Positions 1 to 7,960 of a DNA stretch of 17,291 bases are shown here, piece after piece. Numbering within the stretch: the first letter of the stretch is position 1; every line of letters begins with the position of its first letter. A model generated the notes under the pieces. That model saw only the letters and a program-made list of their open reading frames with translations. It did no database searches and was not told where the DNA came from. The DNA comes from HGM20899 sp964615195 (GTDB lineage Bacteria; Pseudomonadota; Gammaproteobacteria; Enterobacterales; Succinivibrionaceae): NCBI GenBank assembly GCA_964615195.1, contig CAZTNG010000047.1:1-17291 (forward strand), in the 5' to 3' direction. Made by a program: the position numbers and the translations under genes.

Positions 1-127
1 GGTGCTTCGCTTACATAATTTTCATAGTTACATAAAAATTTGCAAGATTTGGGTTAAATGTGATTCAGCTTTTTTATTTATTAACTATATAATGGAATTA
101 AATGTTTATTAACATTCAAATACAGTC

Positions 128-535
128 CTAATCAAGAATTATACCGTCAGTATAAAACCATTCATTACCCTCTTTTTTAAAATTCGCGATTTCATGAATG
201 TATCCAAAAATTACGCCTTTTCTGTATCTCGCTATATACTCTATTTTCCCAGAATCTTCATTAATTTCATCATGAATAATCTCTAGTTTTGTATATTTAC
301 AAGATTTTGATTCAATTGATATAATTTTTGCTTTTGTTTTAGGCCTGTATAATTTATGCCATGTTTTTAATATATATTCACCATCAGCTAAAACAAAAGC
401 TGTAAATCTAGTTTTTAAAACATTTATTGGAGTATCATCAACAATTTTATTTCCTAATAAATACGGTCCACAGCATTCTGAAATTGTTAAACCACTACCA
501 CACGGACATGGAATATTTTTATTTACATTATTCAT
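128..535 (-). CDS. ychJ: YchJ-family (UPF0225) SEC-C motif protein
   Basis: This is a 135-residue protein of the YchJ family, whose biochemical role is unknown. The N-terminus carries a SEC-C zinc-binding motif (CPCGSG, then CCGPYL, around residues 10-25). The YchJ core follows, including the TRFTAFVLADGEYILKTWH stretch that matches the family signature, and the protein ends at WFYTDG. Typical E. coli-type YchJ proteins are slightly longer and end in a second SEC-C motif, which is absent here. I chose the ATG at 535 because GAGA lies just upstream; a TTG at 547 would fall inside the T-run of the preceding terminator. The gene follows der, but a terminator separates them, so expression probably depends on readthrough or an unseen local promoter. 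Family assignment is firm, function is not known. Confidence 0.85.
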   Translation of the reverse strand: MNNVNKNIPCPCGSGLTISECCGPYLLGNKIVDDTPINVLKTRFTAFVLADGEYILKTWHKLYRPKTKAKIISIESKSCKYTKLEIIHDEINEDSGKIEYIARYRKGVIFGYIHEIANFKKEGNEWFYTDGIILD

Positions 536-545
536 AACTTTTCTC

Positions 546-577
546 AAAAAAATTACCGCCTAAATTAAGCGGTAATT
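546..577 (-). terminator. Rho-independent terminator after der
   Basis: A perfect 9-bp inverted repeat (AATTACCGC at 551-559 and GCGGTAATT at 569-577, 9-nt loop) is followed on the minus strand by a run of seven T (546-552, partly shared with the stem). It begins 13 bases after the der stop codon, so it is placed to end the rlmN-to-der operon. The T-run abuts the ychJ ribosome-binding site. Confidence 0.85.
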
Positions 578-590
578 AATTATTAAAATT

Positions 591-2231
591 TTACTTTCTC
601 TTAGATTTTGACTTTGCTTTTTTCACAAAAGACATTAATCGTTTACGTTTTCTTATTTGACTTTGAGTTAACTTATTCTTTTTACCTTCAAATGGGTTCT
701 CACTTTCATTAAATTCAAGCGAAATAGGCGTGCCAATAATACCCAAACTTCTACGATAATAATTAGTTAAATATCGCTTATAAGAATCAGTTATGTCTCT
801 AGTCTTATTACCATGAATTATTATTCTTGGTGGATTGTAGCCACCTGCATGAGCATACTTAAGACGAATACGCCTACCATTTGACATTGGAGGTTGTAAC
901 TCTTGAGTCGCAAGTTCAAGTATTCTATTCAACTTAGACGTACTTACTCGAGTAGTTGCACTCTTATACGCTTTTTGGATAGATTCAAATAAATGACCAA
1001 CACCTGTACCATGCAAAGCTGAAATGAAATGAATTTCTGCAAAATCAACAAAACCTAACCTTAAAGTTAGATCTTCTTTAACTTTGTCCTTCACTTCCTT
1101 ATCAAGGCCGTCCCATTTATTTACAGCAATTACTAAAGATCTTCCACTTTGAATTATAAAGCTTAACAAACTCATATCTTGGTCTGTCACACCTGCATTT
1201 GCATCTATAATCAATAATGTTACGTTACTATCTTCAATAGCTTGCAATGTTTTTACTACAGAAAATTTTTCTACAGCTTCGTTAACTTTCTTTCGTTTTC
1301 TAACACCAGCAGTATCAATTACAATATACTGTTCTCCATCCTTTTCAAGAGGGATATAAATTGAGTCTCTTGTAGTACCAGGCATATCAAAAACGATAAC
1401 ACGATCCTCACCAAGCATTCTATTTGTCAATGTAGACTTACCAACATTAGGGCGGCCTACTATAGCAAATTTAACAGGCAAATCAGCAAAAGGGACATTT
1501 TTTTCTTCTGTCTTTACAGCAGGAATTTCTGTAGTTTTGTTATCTTTTTTATCTGTTTCTTCAGCTTTCTCTTCGTCACCTTTTACAAGATCATGTCTTT
1601 TTTTCCATTCATACCAATTAAAGCCACCACCTTCACGATCTACAGTGACATTATCTAGAAATTCGTATCCTTTTTCCCATTCTATTGCTTGAAGATCGTC
1701 AAATGGACCAACTTCAATTGGAGGTTTTTCTTCATCACTCTCTAAAACCGGGGCAATAACTTCATCAAGTAAAATACCTACACCCCTACCATGAGCTGCA
1801 GCGATCGGATAAATATCACCTAAACCTAATGCATATAACTCACTTATTGCTGTATCAGGATCTAAACCATCAATTTTATTTGCTACAACAACTGTTTTCT
1901 TTTGATGGCGTCTTACATACTCAGCAATCATGTAATCACCAGCAGATAAACCATTTCTCGCATCAACTAAGAACAAAACTAAATCAGCTTCATCCATTGC
2001 AAGCAATGATTGTTCTGCCATATGGGTTTCAATCCCTTCTTCACTTCCATCGATACCACCTGTATCAATTAAAATGTACTCTCTATCATTGTACATGGCC
2101 CTGCCATATTTACGATCTCGAGTCAGACCTGGGAAATCAGCTACTAATGCATCGCGAGTTTTTGTAAGACGATTAAATAATGTTGACTTACCAACATTTG
2201 GACGCCCAACCAGAGCTACGACTTTTGTCAT
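591..2231 (-). CDS. der: Ribosome-assembly GTPase Der (EngA)
   Basis: Der is the essential double-GTPase that acts in 50S ribosomal subunit maturation in the cytoplasm. Both G domains are visible. G domain 1 has GRPNVGKST at 9-17, DTGG at 56-59 and NKID at 118-121. G domain 2 has GRPNVGKST at 259-267, DTAG at 306-309 and NKWD at 371-374. A C-terminal KH-like domain follows, with a lysine-rich tail (KKAKSKSKRK). At 546 residues it is longer than the roughly 490 of E. coli; the excess lies in an acidic, lysine/glutamate-rich linker of about 90 residues between the G domains. The ATG at 2231 directly precedes the conserved TKVVALVGRP start and has AAGGAAA upstream. The upstream in-frame reading adds 12 non-conserved residues. 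It is the last gene of the operon before the terminator. Confidence 0.97.
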   Translation of the reverse strand: MTKVVALVGRPNVGKSTLFNRLTKTRDALVADFPGLTRDRKYGRAMYNDREYILIDTGGIDGSEEGIETHMAEQSLLAMDEADLVLFLVDARNGLSAGDYMIAEYVRRHQKKTVVVANKIDGLDPDTAISELYALGLGDIYPIAAAHGRGVGILLDEVIAPVLESDEEKPPIEVGPFDDLQAIEWEKGYEFLDNVTVDREGGGFNWYEWKKRHDLVKGDEEKAEETDKKDNKTTEIPAVKTEEKNVPFADLPVKFAIVGRPNVGKSTLTNRMLGEDRVIVFDMPGTTRDSIYIPLEKDGEQYIVIDTAGVRKRKKVNEAVEKFSVVKTLQAIEDSNVTLLIIDANAGVTDQDMSLLSFIIQSGRSLVIAVNKWDGLDKEVKDKVKEDLTLRLGFVDFAEIHFISALHGTGVGHLFESIQKAYKSATTRVSTSKLNRILELATQELQPPMSNGRRIRLKYAHAGGYNPPRIIIHGNKTRDITDSYKRYLTNYYRRSLGIIGTPISLEFNESENPFEGKKNKLTQSQIRKRKRLMSFVKKAKSKSKRK

Positions 2232-2259
2232 CGCTTTGTTTTCCTTATATAAATACGAT

Positions 2260-2283
2260 AGGCTCAATCCGTAGAAAGAGCCT
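2260..2283 (-). other. Hairpin in the bamB-der spacer
   Basis: AGGCTC (2260-2265) and GAGCCT (2278-2283) form a perfect 6-bp stem with a 12-nt loop in the 84-base gap between the bamB stop and the der start. In the direction of transcription it is followed by ATCGTATTTAT and not by a T-run, so I do not call it a terminator. It could stabilise or punctuate the operon mRNA upstream of the der ribosome-binding site. Confidence 0.4.
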
Positions 2284-2315
2284 TTTCTTATAAAACATTA
2301 CACTACAAACTAAAA

Positions 2316-3515
2316 CTATTCTTCTTCATTTTTTAGCTTTAGTGCGTATAAATCACCACCACGAGATTGCACATAAATAACGTCATCATCTACTAATGGA
2401 GCGGTATATAAACCACTACTATCAACCTCAAACTTTTCTCTAAATTCACCTGTAGCACTATCTAACCAATACAGGTAACCTTCATAATCACCAACAATTA
2501 CATAATCACCATAATATGCTGGAGCAGTTACATTTCTATATGTAAGAGCGGTATTAACCCATCTTTCTGAACCATCAATTCTAATAATTCCATAAACATG
2601 ACTATTCTTGTCTGTAATAGCTATATCTGATAAATCATATGCCATATTTTGGTATGACGCATATTTCCTTACCCAAATAGTATTCGCACTAGGTAAAATA
2701 AAACCTTTCAAATCACCATTAAATGCTAAAGTATAAATTTCATTACTTATAATTAAAGGTGATGTATTAACATCGTTCAATCTAGCAAGTTTTGTTTTTC
2801 CATGAGGAATACCTACTTGTAATTGAGTAAGCAGCAATCCTTGGCTTGCACTAACAATATTAATTTTCCCGTCAACAGTGCCATATAATACAGCGCCAGG
2901 AATTGTAACAGGATTAGTATTACCTCTTAGAGATAACAATCCATTATCATTTCCAGTTGCCCACTGTTGCGCACCATCTTCTATATTGAGACAAAATAAT
3001 TGCCCTGAAACTGATAACACAAAAAGTTGGCTTCCTAAAACTGCTGGTGCAGAAATAGTTTCTAAACCTAAATCACTCTTCCACAGTAATTCGCCATTAG
3101 TTGCATCAAGTGCATATACATAGCCATTTTCTGAAGTTACAAAAAGCTTATTATCATCAACAGTTAACCCACCAGAAAGTCTCGTTGATCTTCGGTTATC
3201 ATTCTCATTTTCATCATCTAAATCAGTATGCCATACCCTATGACCATCATTCTTCATGAAGGCATAAACATCACCATTTCTAGAAGCTGCATAAACACGT
3301 TCATCATCATACACAGGACTGAGTTGCGAATAATATTTTCCAACACCAGATCCGACAGACCTACTCCACAACATTTTCACTTGTAATTGGTTAGCAAACT
3401 CTGGAGCAGGAACAGGTTGATAAACATCTATATCACTAGAACACCCATTAGTAATTATTACTAAAGCAATAATTACACACATATTCTTTATAGCCTTGAA
3501 CGTATTTATGTTCAC
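2316..3515 (-). CDS. bamB: Outer-membrane assembly lipoprotein BamB
   Basis: BamB is the beta-propeller lipoprotein subunit of the BAM complex, which folds beta-barrel proteins into the outer membrane from the periplasmic side. The 399-residue length matches the family (about 390). PQQ-like propeller blades are seen repeatedly, for example VYALDATNGELLWK, LFCLNIEDGAQQW and LYWLDSATGEF. The N-terminus has a short basic region, a hydrophobic core and a cysteine at about residue 25. The residues before that cysteine (ITNGC) are a poor lipobox. I chose GTG at 3515, which has AGGAA five bases upstream; a TTG at 3530 lacks such a site. The gene starts 17 bases after the yfgM stop, the same yfgM-bamB-der order as in E. 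coli. Confidence 0.94.
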   Translation of the reverse strand: MNINTFKAIKNMCVIIALVIITNGCSSDIDVYQPVPAPEFANQLQVKMLWSRSVGSGVGKYYSQLSPVYDDERVYAASRNGDVYAFMKNDGHRVWHTDLDDENENDNRRSTRLSGGLTVDDNKLFVTSENGYVYALDATNGELLWKSDLGLETISAPAVLGSQLFVLSVSGQLFCLNIEDGAQQWATGNDNGLLSLRGNTNPVTIPGAVLYGTVDGKINIVSASQGLLLTQLQVGIPHGKTKLARLNDVNTSPLIISNEIYTLAFNGDLKGFILPSANTIWVRKYASYQNMAYDLSDIAITDKNSHVYGIIRIDGSERWVNTALTYRNVTAPAYYGDYVIVGDYEGYLYWLDSATGEFREKFEVDSSGLYTAPLVDDDVIYVQSRGGDLYALKLKNEEE

Positions 3516-3532
3516 AATATTTCCTAGCAAAA

Positions 3533-4264
3533 TTACTTATCAGAATGATTCTTGTCGTCAGTAACTAAATCTTTATTTTCTGTTTTTGTTTTATCAACAG
3601 TTTCTACAGATGTTTTTATATCTTTACTTACAACCCCATCAGTCGTTAACAATGAATCATATTTCATCTTTAAAATTGCTGAAACATTGGTATCAACCGC
3701 CAAATCCATGGCCTTTTTATAAGAGTCTAAAGCATCTGAAAAGTTCCCTTGAGCTCTCAGTAAATCACCTTTTAATTCAGCAACAGCTGCTGTAAAACTG
3801 TCATTCTTAACTGAATTTAAATGATCCATTGCTTTATCAAATTTCTTTAATTCAATTGCAAGTCTTGCAGCTCTAAGTTGCATCAAATTATCAAGTATTT
3901 CATCAGAACCACTTTTGATACTTTGCGAAATAACATCATAAGCTTCTTGATATTTATTCATCGCTATAAAAGACTTAGAAAGTTGAATCGAAGCTAATTG
4001 ACCATATTCATCATTATGAGTTGAAATAAAGTCTTTAACTATACCAATTGACTTATCATCAGTTCCGTCATTTTGCATCACAATTGTGTAAAAATCAGTC
4101 GTACTTTGTTGTTTATTTTGAACGTTATATTCGCGATAATAATACAAAGCACATATTGCAACCAAAGCTACAAGAACACCTGAAACTATACTCGCCCAGT
4201 TATCCTTCCACCACTTCTGCAGTTCCTCTTCGCGTTGCTGCTCATCAGCTTCAAAAATATCCAC
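3533..4264 (-). CDS. yfgM: Translocon-associated TPR protein YfgM
   Basis: YfgM is an inner-membrane protein with a periplasmic tetratricopeptide domain. In E. coli it associates with SecYEG and the chaperone PpiD and helps newly exported proteins reach periplasmic folding factors. Here a 24-residue acidic cytosolic start (MDIFEADEQQ..., close to E. coli MEIYENENDQ) leads to one membrane helix (about residues 24-43), then helical TPR-like repeats. A charged, Lys/Asp-rich tail from about residue 215 makes it longer (243 residues) than the roughly 206 of E. coli. GTG at 4264 is preferred because GGGAG lies at good distance and the protein then aligns with the family start; an upstream TTG at 4276 would itself be part of that ribosome-binding region. 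It lies 17 bases after hisS and 17 before bamB. Confidence 0.92.
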   Translation of the reverse strand: MDIFEADEQQREEELQKWWKDNWASIVSGVLVALVAICALYYYREYNVQNKQQSTTDFYTIVMQNDGTDDKSIGIVKDFISTHNDEYGQLASIQLSKSFIAMNKYQEAYDVISQSIKSGSDEILDNLMQLRAARLAIELKKFDKAMDHLNSVKNDSFTAAVAELKGDLLRAQGNFSDALDSYKKAMDLAVDTNVSAILKMKYDSLLTTDGVVSKDIKTSVETVDKTKTENKDLVTDDKNHSDK

Positions 4265-4281
4265 ATTATCTCCCAAGTATA

Positions 4282-5550
4282 TTAAAAATTATTTAATAAA
4301 TAAGCTTTAAGTGTTACATAATCTAATGATTGTTGCTCACCATTAGCCAAATTCTTTACAGTAATCATTTCTTTTGAAGCTTCATCATCCCCAATAATTA
4401 GTGCAAAACTAGCTCCAACCTTGTCAGCGTGGCTCATTTGCTTCTTAAATTTACCGCCACCACAATGAGTCATAATTTTAACTTGTGGAATATCTAAACG
4501 CAAAGAATTAGCTATCTTTAATGCAAATTTCTCGGCATCGTCACCAAGTGCACAAATCAAAACATCAACTGCAGATTTTTTTTCTACCAAATTTAAAGTT
4601 TCAAGTAGCAAAATTAAACGTTCTAAACCAATTGCAAAACCAATTGCGGGAGTAGATTGCCCACCTAGTTGTTCAACTAAGCCATCATAACGTCCACCAC
4701 CACATACTGTACCCTGTGAACCAAGTGACGTTGTCACCCATTCAAATACAGTTAGATTATAATAATCTAAACCTCTAACTAGACGATCATTAAACTCATA
4801 CTTAATTCCCAATACATCTAAAAACGCACATAATTTGTTAAAATGAGCTTTAGTCTCTTCTCCAAAATATTCATTTAACTTAGGTGCATCACATAAGACT
4901 TTTATAATATCAGGATTCTTTGTATCAAGCACTCGCAAAGGATTAGTATACATTCGACGTTTACAATCTTCATCCAGAATCTCTACATGTTGTTCTAAAA
5001 ATGCAACTAAAGCATCTCTATATAATGCTCTTTCATCCGCTGAACCAAGAGAATTAAGCTGAAGAGTAACATAATCTGTTAACCCAAGTTTTTTCCAAAT
5101 CATAGCTGTAAATGAAATTATCTCTGCATCAATATCAGGACCATTTAAACCAAAAACTTCACAGCCAAATTGGTGAAATTGACGATATCTACCTTTTTGA
5201 GGTCTTTCATGTCTAAACATTGGTCCTGTATACCATACTCTTTGCTCTTGATTGTATATTAAGCTATTTTCTAAACAAGCTCTCACACATCCAGCTGTAC
5301 CTTCAGGTCTCAATGATAAAGAATCACCATCTCTATCATCAAATGTATACATTTCCTTTTCAACCACATCGGTAACTTCACCTATAGCTCTGCAAAACAA
5401 ACCTGTTTTTTCAACTATAGGAAAACGAATTTCACTAAATCCAAAAGAGGAAGCAGTATTCTTCAAAACATTTTCAACTTGTTGCCAAATACTACTATTT
5501 TGAGGTAGAAGATCATTCATACCTCTTATTGCGTTTATTTTTACCGCCAC
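4282..5550 (-). CDS. hisS: Histidyl-tRNA synthetase HisS
   Basis: HisS is the class II synthetase that charges tRNA-His with histidine in the cytoplasm. At 422 residues it matches the E. coli enzyme (424). The start INAIRGMNDLLP is conserved. Motif 2 (FRHERPQKGRYRQFHQ, residues 112-127), the histidine-specific RGLDYY (259-264), the GGGRYDGL loop and motif 3 (GFAIGLERL) are all intact, and a C-terminal anticodon-binding domain follows. I chose GTG at 5550, with AGGA seven bases upstream; it gives MAVKINAIRG, like E. coli MAKNIQAIRG. A longer reading from TTG at 5577 adds nine non-conserved residues. It follows ispG by 34 bases, as in E. coli, and is clearly an internal operon gene. Confidence 0.97.
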   Translation of the reverse strand: MAVKINAIRGMNDLLPQNSSIWQQVENVLKNTASSFGFSEIRFPIVEKTGLFCRAIGEVTDVVEKEMYTFDDRDGDSLSLRPEGTAGCVRACLENSLIYNQEQRVWYTGPMFRHERPQKGRYRQFHQFGCEVFGLNGPDIDAEIISFTAMIWKKLGLTDYVTLQLNSLGSADERALYRDALVAFLEQHVEILDEDCKRRMYTNPLRVLDTKNPDIIKVLCDAPKLNEYFGEETKAHFNKLCAFLDVLGIKYEFNDRLVRGLDYYNLTVFEWVTTSLGSQGTVCGGGRYDGLVEQLGGQSTPAIGFAIGLERLILLLETLNLVEKKSAVDVLICALGDDAEKFALKIANSLRLDIPQVKIMTHCGGGKFKKQMSHADKVGASFALIIGDDEASKEMITVKNLANGEQQSLDYVTLKAYLLNNF

Positions 5551-5584
5551 TTTAAAATCCTGAATTAATATAATCAAAAATCAA

Positions 5585-6661
5585 TTATTTTTTTAAATAT
5601 GATCTAATTCTTTGCTCAAGCACATCTATTAGTTGCTCATTAGGAATTCTATCAATTCTTTCACCATCTTCATAATAGTAACTCTTATCAGCAGCTCCAC
5701 AAATTCCTAGATTAGCTCTTGAAGCTTCGCCTGGTCCATTAACGACACATCCCATAATTGCAACATTTAAATTGTCAGTAATATCAGAAAGTCTATTTTC
5801 CAATTCATTTACTGTTCCAATTACATCGAACCCTCTTCGTGAACAAGTAGGACATGCCACAAAATTTATTCCTCTATTACGAAGTTTTAAAACCTTTAAT
5901 ATGTCAAAACCAACTTTGACCTCTTCTACTGGATCTGCAGCCAATGAAACTCGTAATGTATCACCAATGCCTTCACGTAACAACCATGAAAGACCAATAG
6001 CACTCATTACAGATCCCTTTCTTAATCCGCCTGCTTCCGTAATACCGAGGTGCAACGGTTGATCAATTTTTTCAGATAACAATTTATAAGCTTCATATGC
6101 TAAAAAAACATCAGATGCCTTAACTGATACTTTAAAATTATCAAAATCTAATTTATCTAATATGTCAATGTGGTGCAAGGCTGATTCTACAAGAGCTTCA
6201 GGTGTGGGTTCACCATACCTTTCTAATATATTTTTTTCTAATGAACCGCCATTAACACCTATTCTTATTGGAATACCATGTTCTTTTGCAGATGACACGA
6301 CCGATCTCACTTTGTCATCACTTCCAATATTACCAGGATTAATACGCAAACAATCTGCACCATATTCAGCAACTTTTAACGCAATACGATAGTCAAAATG
6401 TATGTCTGCAACAACTGGAATTTTTGAAGCCATCTTAATAAACTTAAAAGCCTCTGCTGCTTTTAATGTTGGGACACTCACCCTTACAATATCTGCTCCA
6501 GCATCAGCAATTTCCAATATTTGTTTATTTGTTGCCTCAATATCACAAGTATCAGTATTTGTCATACTTTGAACAGAAATTGGGGAATTTCCACCTATAG
6601 GCACATTCCCCACCATAATTTGTCGAGTTTTTTTTCTTTTTATTTGCGAACTAGAAACCAT
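5585..6661 (-). CDS. ispG: 4-hydroxy-3-methylbut-2-enyl-diphosphate synthase IspG
   Basis: IspG (GcpE) is the iron-sulfur enzyme that reductively converts methylerythritol cyclodiphosphate to HMBPP in the MEP pathway of isoprenoid synthesis. The N-terminal TIM-barrel region carries VADIHFDYRIAL and RINPGNIG. The three 4Fe-4S ligands and the fourth ligand fall at C270, C273, C305 and E312 (CPTC; CVVNGPGE), the same numbers as in E. coli. The 358-residue length is slightly short of E. coli (372); only the dispensable C-terminal tail differs. The ATG overlaps the rodZ stop by one base (TAATG), which indicates translational coupling. Because the cluster is needed for activity, this enzyme depends on the cell's Fe-S machinery, relevant to the reduced isc locus upstream. 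Confidence 0.97.
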   Translation of the reverse strand: MVSSSQIKRKKTRQIMVGNVPIGGNSPISVQSMTNTDTCDIEATNKQILEIADAGADIVRVSVPTLKAAEAFKFIKMASKIPVVADIHFDYRIALKVAEYGADCLRINPGNIGSDDKVRSVVSSAKEHGIPIRIGVNGGSLEKNILERYGEPTPEALVESALHHIDILDKLDFDNFKVSVKASDVFLAYEAYKLLSEKIDQPLHLGITEAGGLRKGSVMSAIGLSWLLREGIGDTLRVSLAADPVEEVKVGFDILKVLKLRNRGINFVACPTCSRRGFDVIGTVNELENRLSDITDNLNVAIMGCVVNGPGEASRANLGICGAADKSYYYEDGERIDRIPNEQLIDVLEQRIRSYLKK

Positions 6662-7935
6662 TATTTAGCAACAACCTCTGTAATTACTACTCGATCAGCC
6701 TTTTGTTTAATTTCTTCTTTATTAAGAGTAACAGGAGCTACACCACTAGTAGACTTTTCCTTAACTTTAATTTCATTTACATTTTCATTTTTCTTTAATG
6801 TATTTGATAGCGGTCTAATTTCACCAGCCTTTAAACCATTAACTTGTTTATTATTATCAACAGTGAGTTTTTTTTGGTTTTTGTTAGTGTTGATGCTAGA
6901 AACATTAGTTGATTTTTCATCCTTTTTAGGAACTGTTTTATTGTTTTTTGAACCCAAACTAACAACTTGCCCAACCTTCAAAGATGAATTAACAGTTGTA
7001 TGAGGAGCGGAAGCTACTTCTTTCTTAATTTTAGGTTTAGAACTATTAACAGATTGATCTTTTGACTCTGCAACTTTTTGAGTATGAACTACTACTTCTT
7101 TATTTGGTTCATTACGTACCAATTTATCATTTTTATTTTCAACATTATTTACAGTACTAATATCAACTTTAGTATCATCTTTAGTTTTGCTTAACTTGTT
7201 ATTTTGTGATTCATCTTGAGCCATTTCATTCTTAAGCTCTGAATTTTTATTAGTTATTTGATTATTTCCATCATCTATAGAAACAATCTCAATCCCACTT
7301 TTTACCTTATTATCCTTAATTTCAGGATTATCAACAGAGTTCTGTGTATTTACAGAATGTTCCATAATAGTATTGGATTCAATTTCTGTTTTTTCTTCAT
7401 TTAATAAATTTTTACTGTCGTTTACACTTGAAGCTAAATCTTCTTTTGGGGCATCAGTACTTGGAGTCACAGTTGCAACATTATCTAATTCTTGTATATC
7501 AATATTCTCTGATGCTTGATCATTTTGTAACTTATTATCATTCTCCACAGAATTAACTGAATGTGAATCCATAGATTCATTTTTCATTGACGAAGATAAT
7601 GTAATCACAACAACAATCGCAACCACGATTGCTGTTGCTGCACCTATATATACTTTTAAACGATTTACATTAGCAGTTTCAGTTTTATTGGCAGACACTA
7701 ATGATTCAATTGTATCTGACACTTCCTTTATATCCATCCCAATAAATTTAGCGTATGCCAAGCAATCTCCACGTCTTAAGTGTAAAAATCGACCTTTTTC
7801 CATGTCATTCAATAAAACACTTCTAATCTCAAGTTTTGTCGACACTTCGTTCAAGGTTAAATTATGCTGCTCACGATTCACCTTAAATTGATTACCTAAG
7901 CTTTGTGCTATAAGTAGCTGTTCTTCATTTAACAT
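6661..7935 (-). CDS. rodZ: RodZ-like cell-shape protein, atypical tail
   Basis: RodZ links the MreB cytoskeleton to the membrane and keeps cells rod-shaped. The cytosolic helix-turn-helix domain (about residues 10-80) has the family pattern, including LTLNEVSTKLEIRS and the RRGDCLAYAKFIGMD segment that matches HRGYIRSYAKLV of E. coli. One membrane helix follows at about 94-114. The remaining roughly 310 residues are low-complexity Asn/Lys/Ser/Glu-rich sequence. I cannot see the beta-stranded periplasmic DUF4115 domain that usually ends RodZ. Two short similar motifs, LKVGQVVSL and LKAGEIRPL, occur in the tail. I chose ATG at 7935, preceded by AAGAGA; an earlier in-frame start at 8031 would overlap pilW and is not conserved. 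It lies between pilW and ispG, as rodZ does in related genomes. Confidence 0.88.
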   Translation of the reverse strand: MLNEEQLLIAQSLGNQFKVNREQHNLTLNEVSTKLEIRSVLLNDMEKGRFLHLRRGDCLAYAKFIGMDIKEVSDTIESLVSANKTETANVNRLKVYIGAATAIVVAIVVVITLSSSMKNESMDSHSVNSVENDNKLQNDQASENIDIQELDNVATVTPSTDAPKEDLASSVNDSKNLLNEEKTEIESNTIMEHSVNTQNSVDNPEIKDNKVKSGIEIVSIDDGNNQITNKNSELKNEMAQDESQNNKLSKTKDDTKVDISTVNNVENKNDKLVRNEPNKEVVVHTQKVAESKDQSVNSSKPKIKKEVASAPHTTVNSSLKVGQVVSLGSKNNKTVPKKDEKSTNVSSINTNKNQKKLTVDNNKQVNGLKAGEIRPLSNTLKKNENVNEIKVKEKSTSGVAPVTLNKEEIKQKADRVVITEVVAK

Positions 7936-7960
7936 TTTAAAATCTCTTAGAGAGTTTCTC

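Noticed and set aside
101..116. Inverted repeat AATGTT/AACATT with 4-nt loop after ychJ
   Set aside because: The stem is only 6 bp, mostly A and T, and no T-run follows on the minus strand, so it is not a convincing terminator.
6521..7003. 160-codon open frame on the plus strand, opposite ispG and rodZ
   Set aside because: It lies antisense across the junction of two confidently identified genes and the protein is a random-looking Ser/Phe/Leu-rich sequence; the opening is a by-product of the low-complexity rodZ tail.
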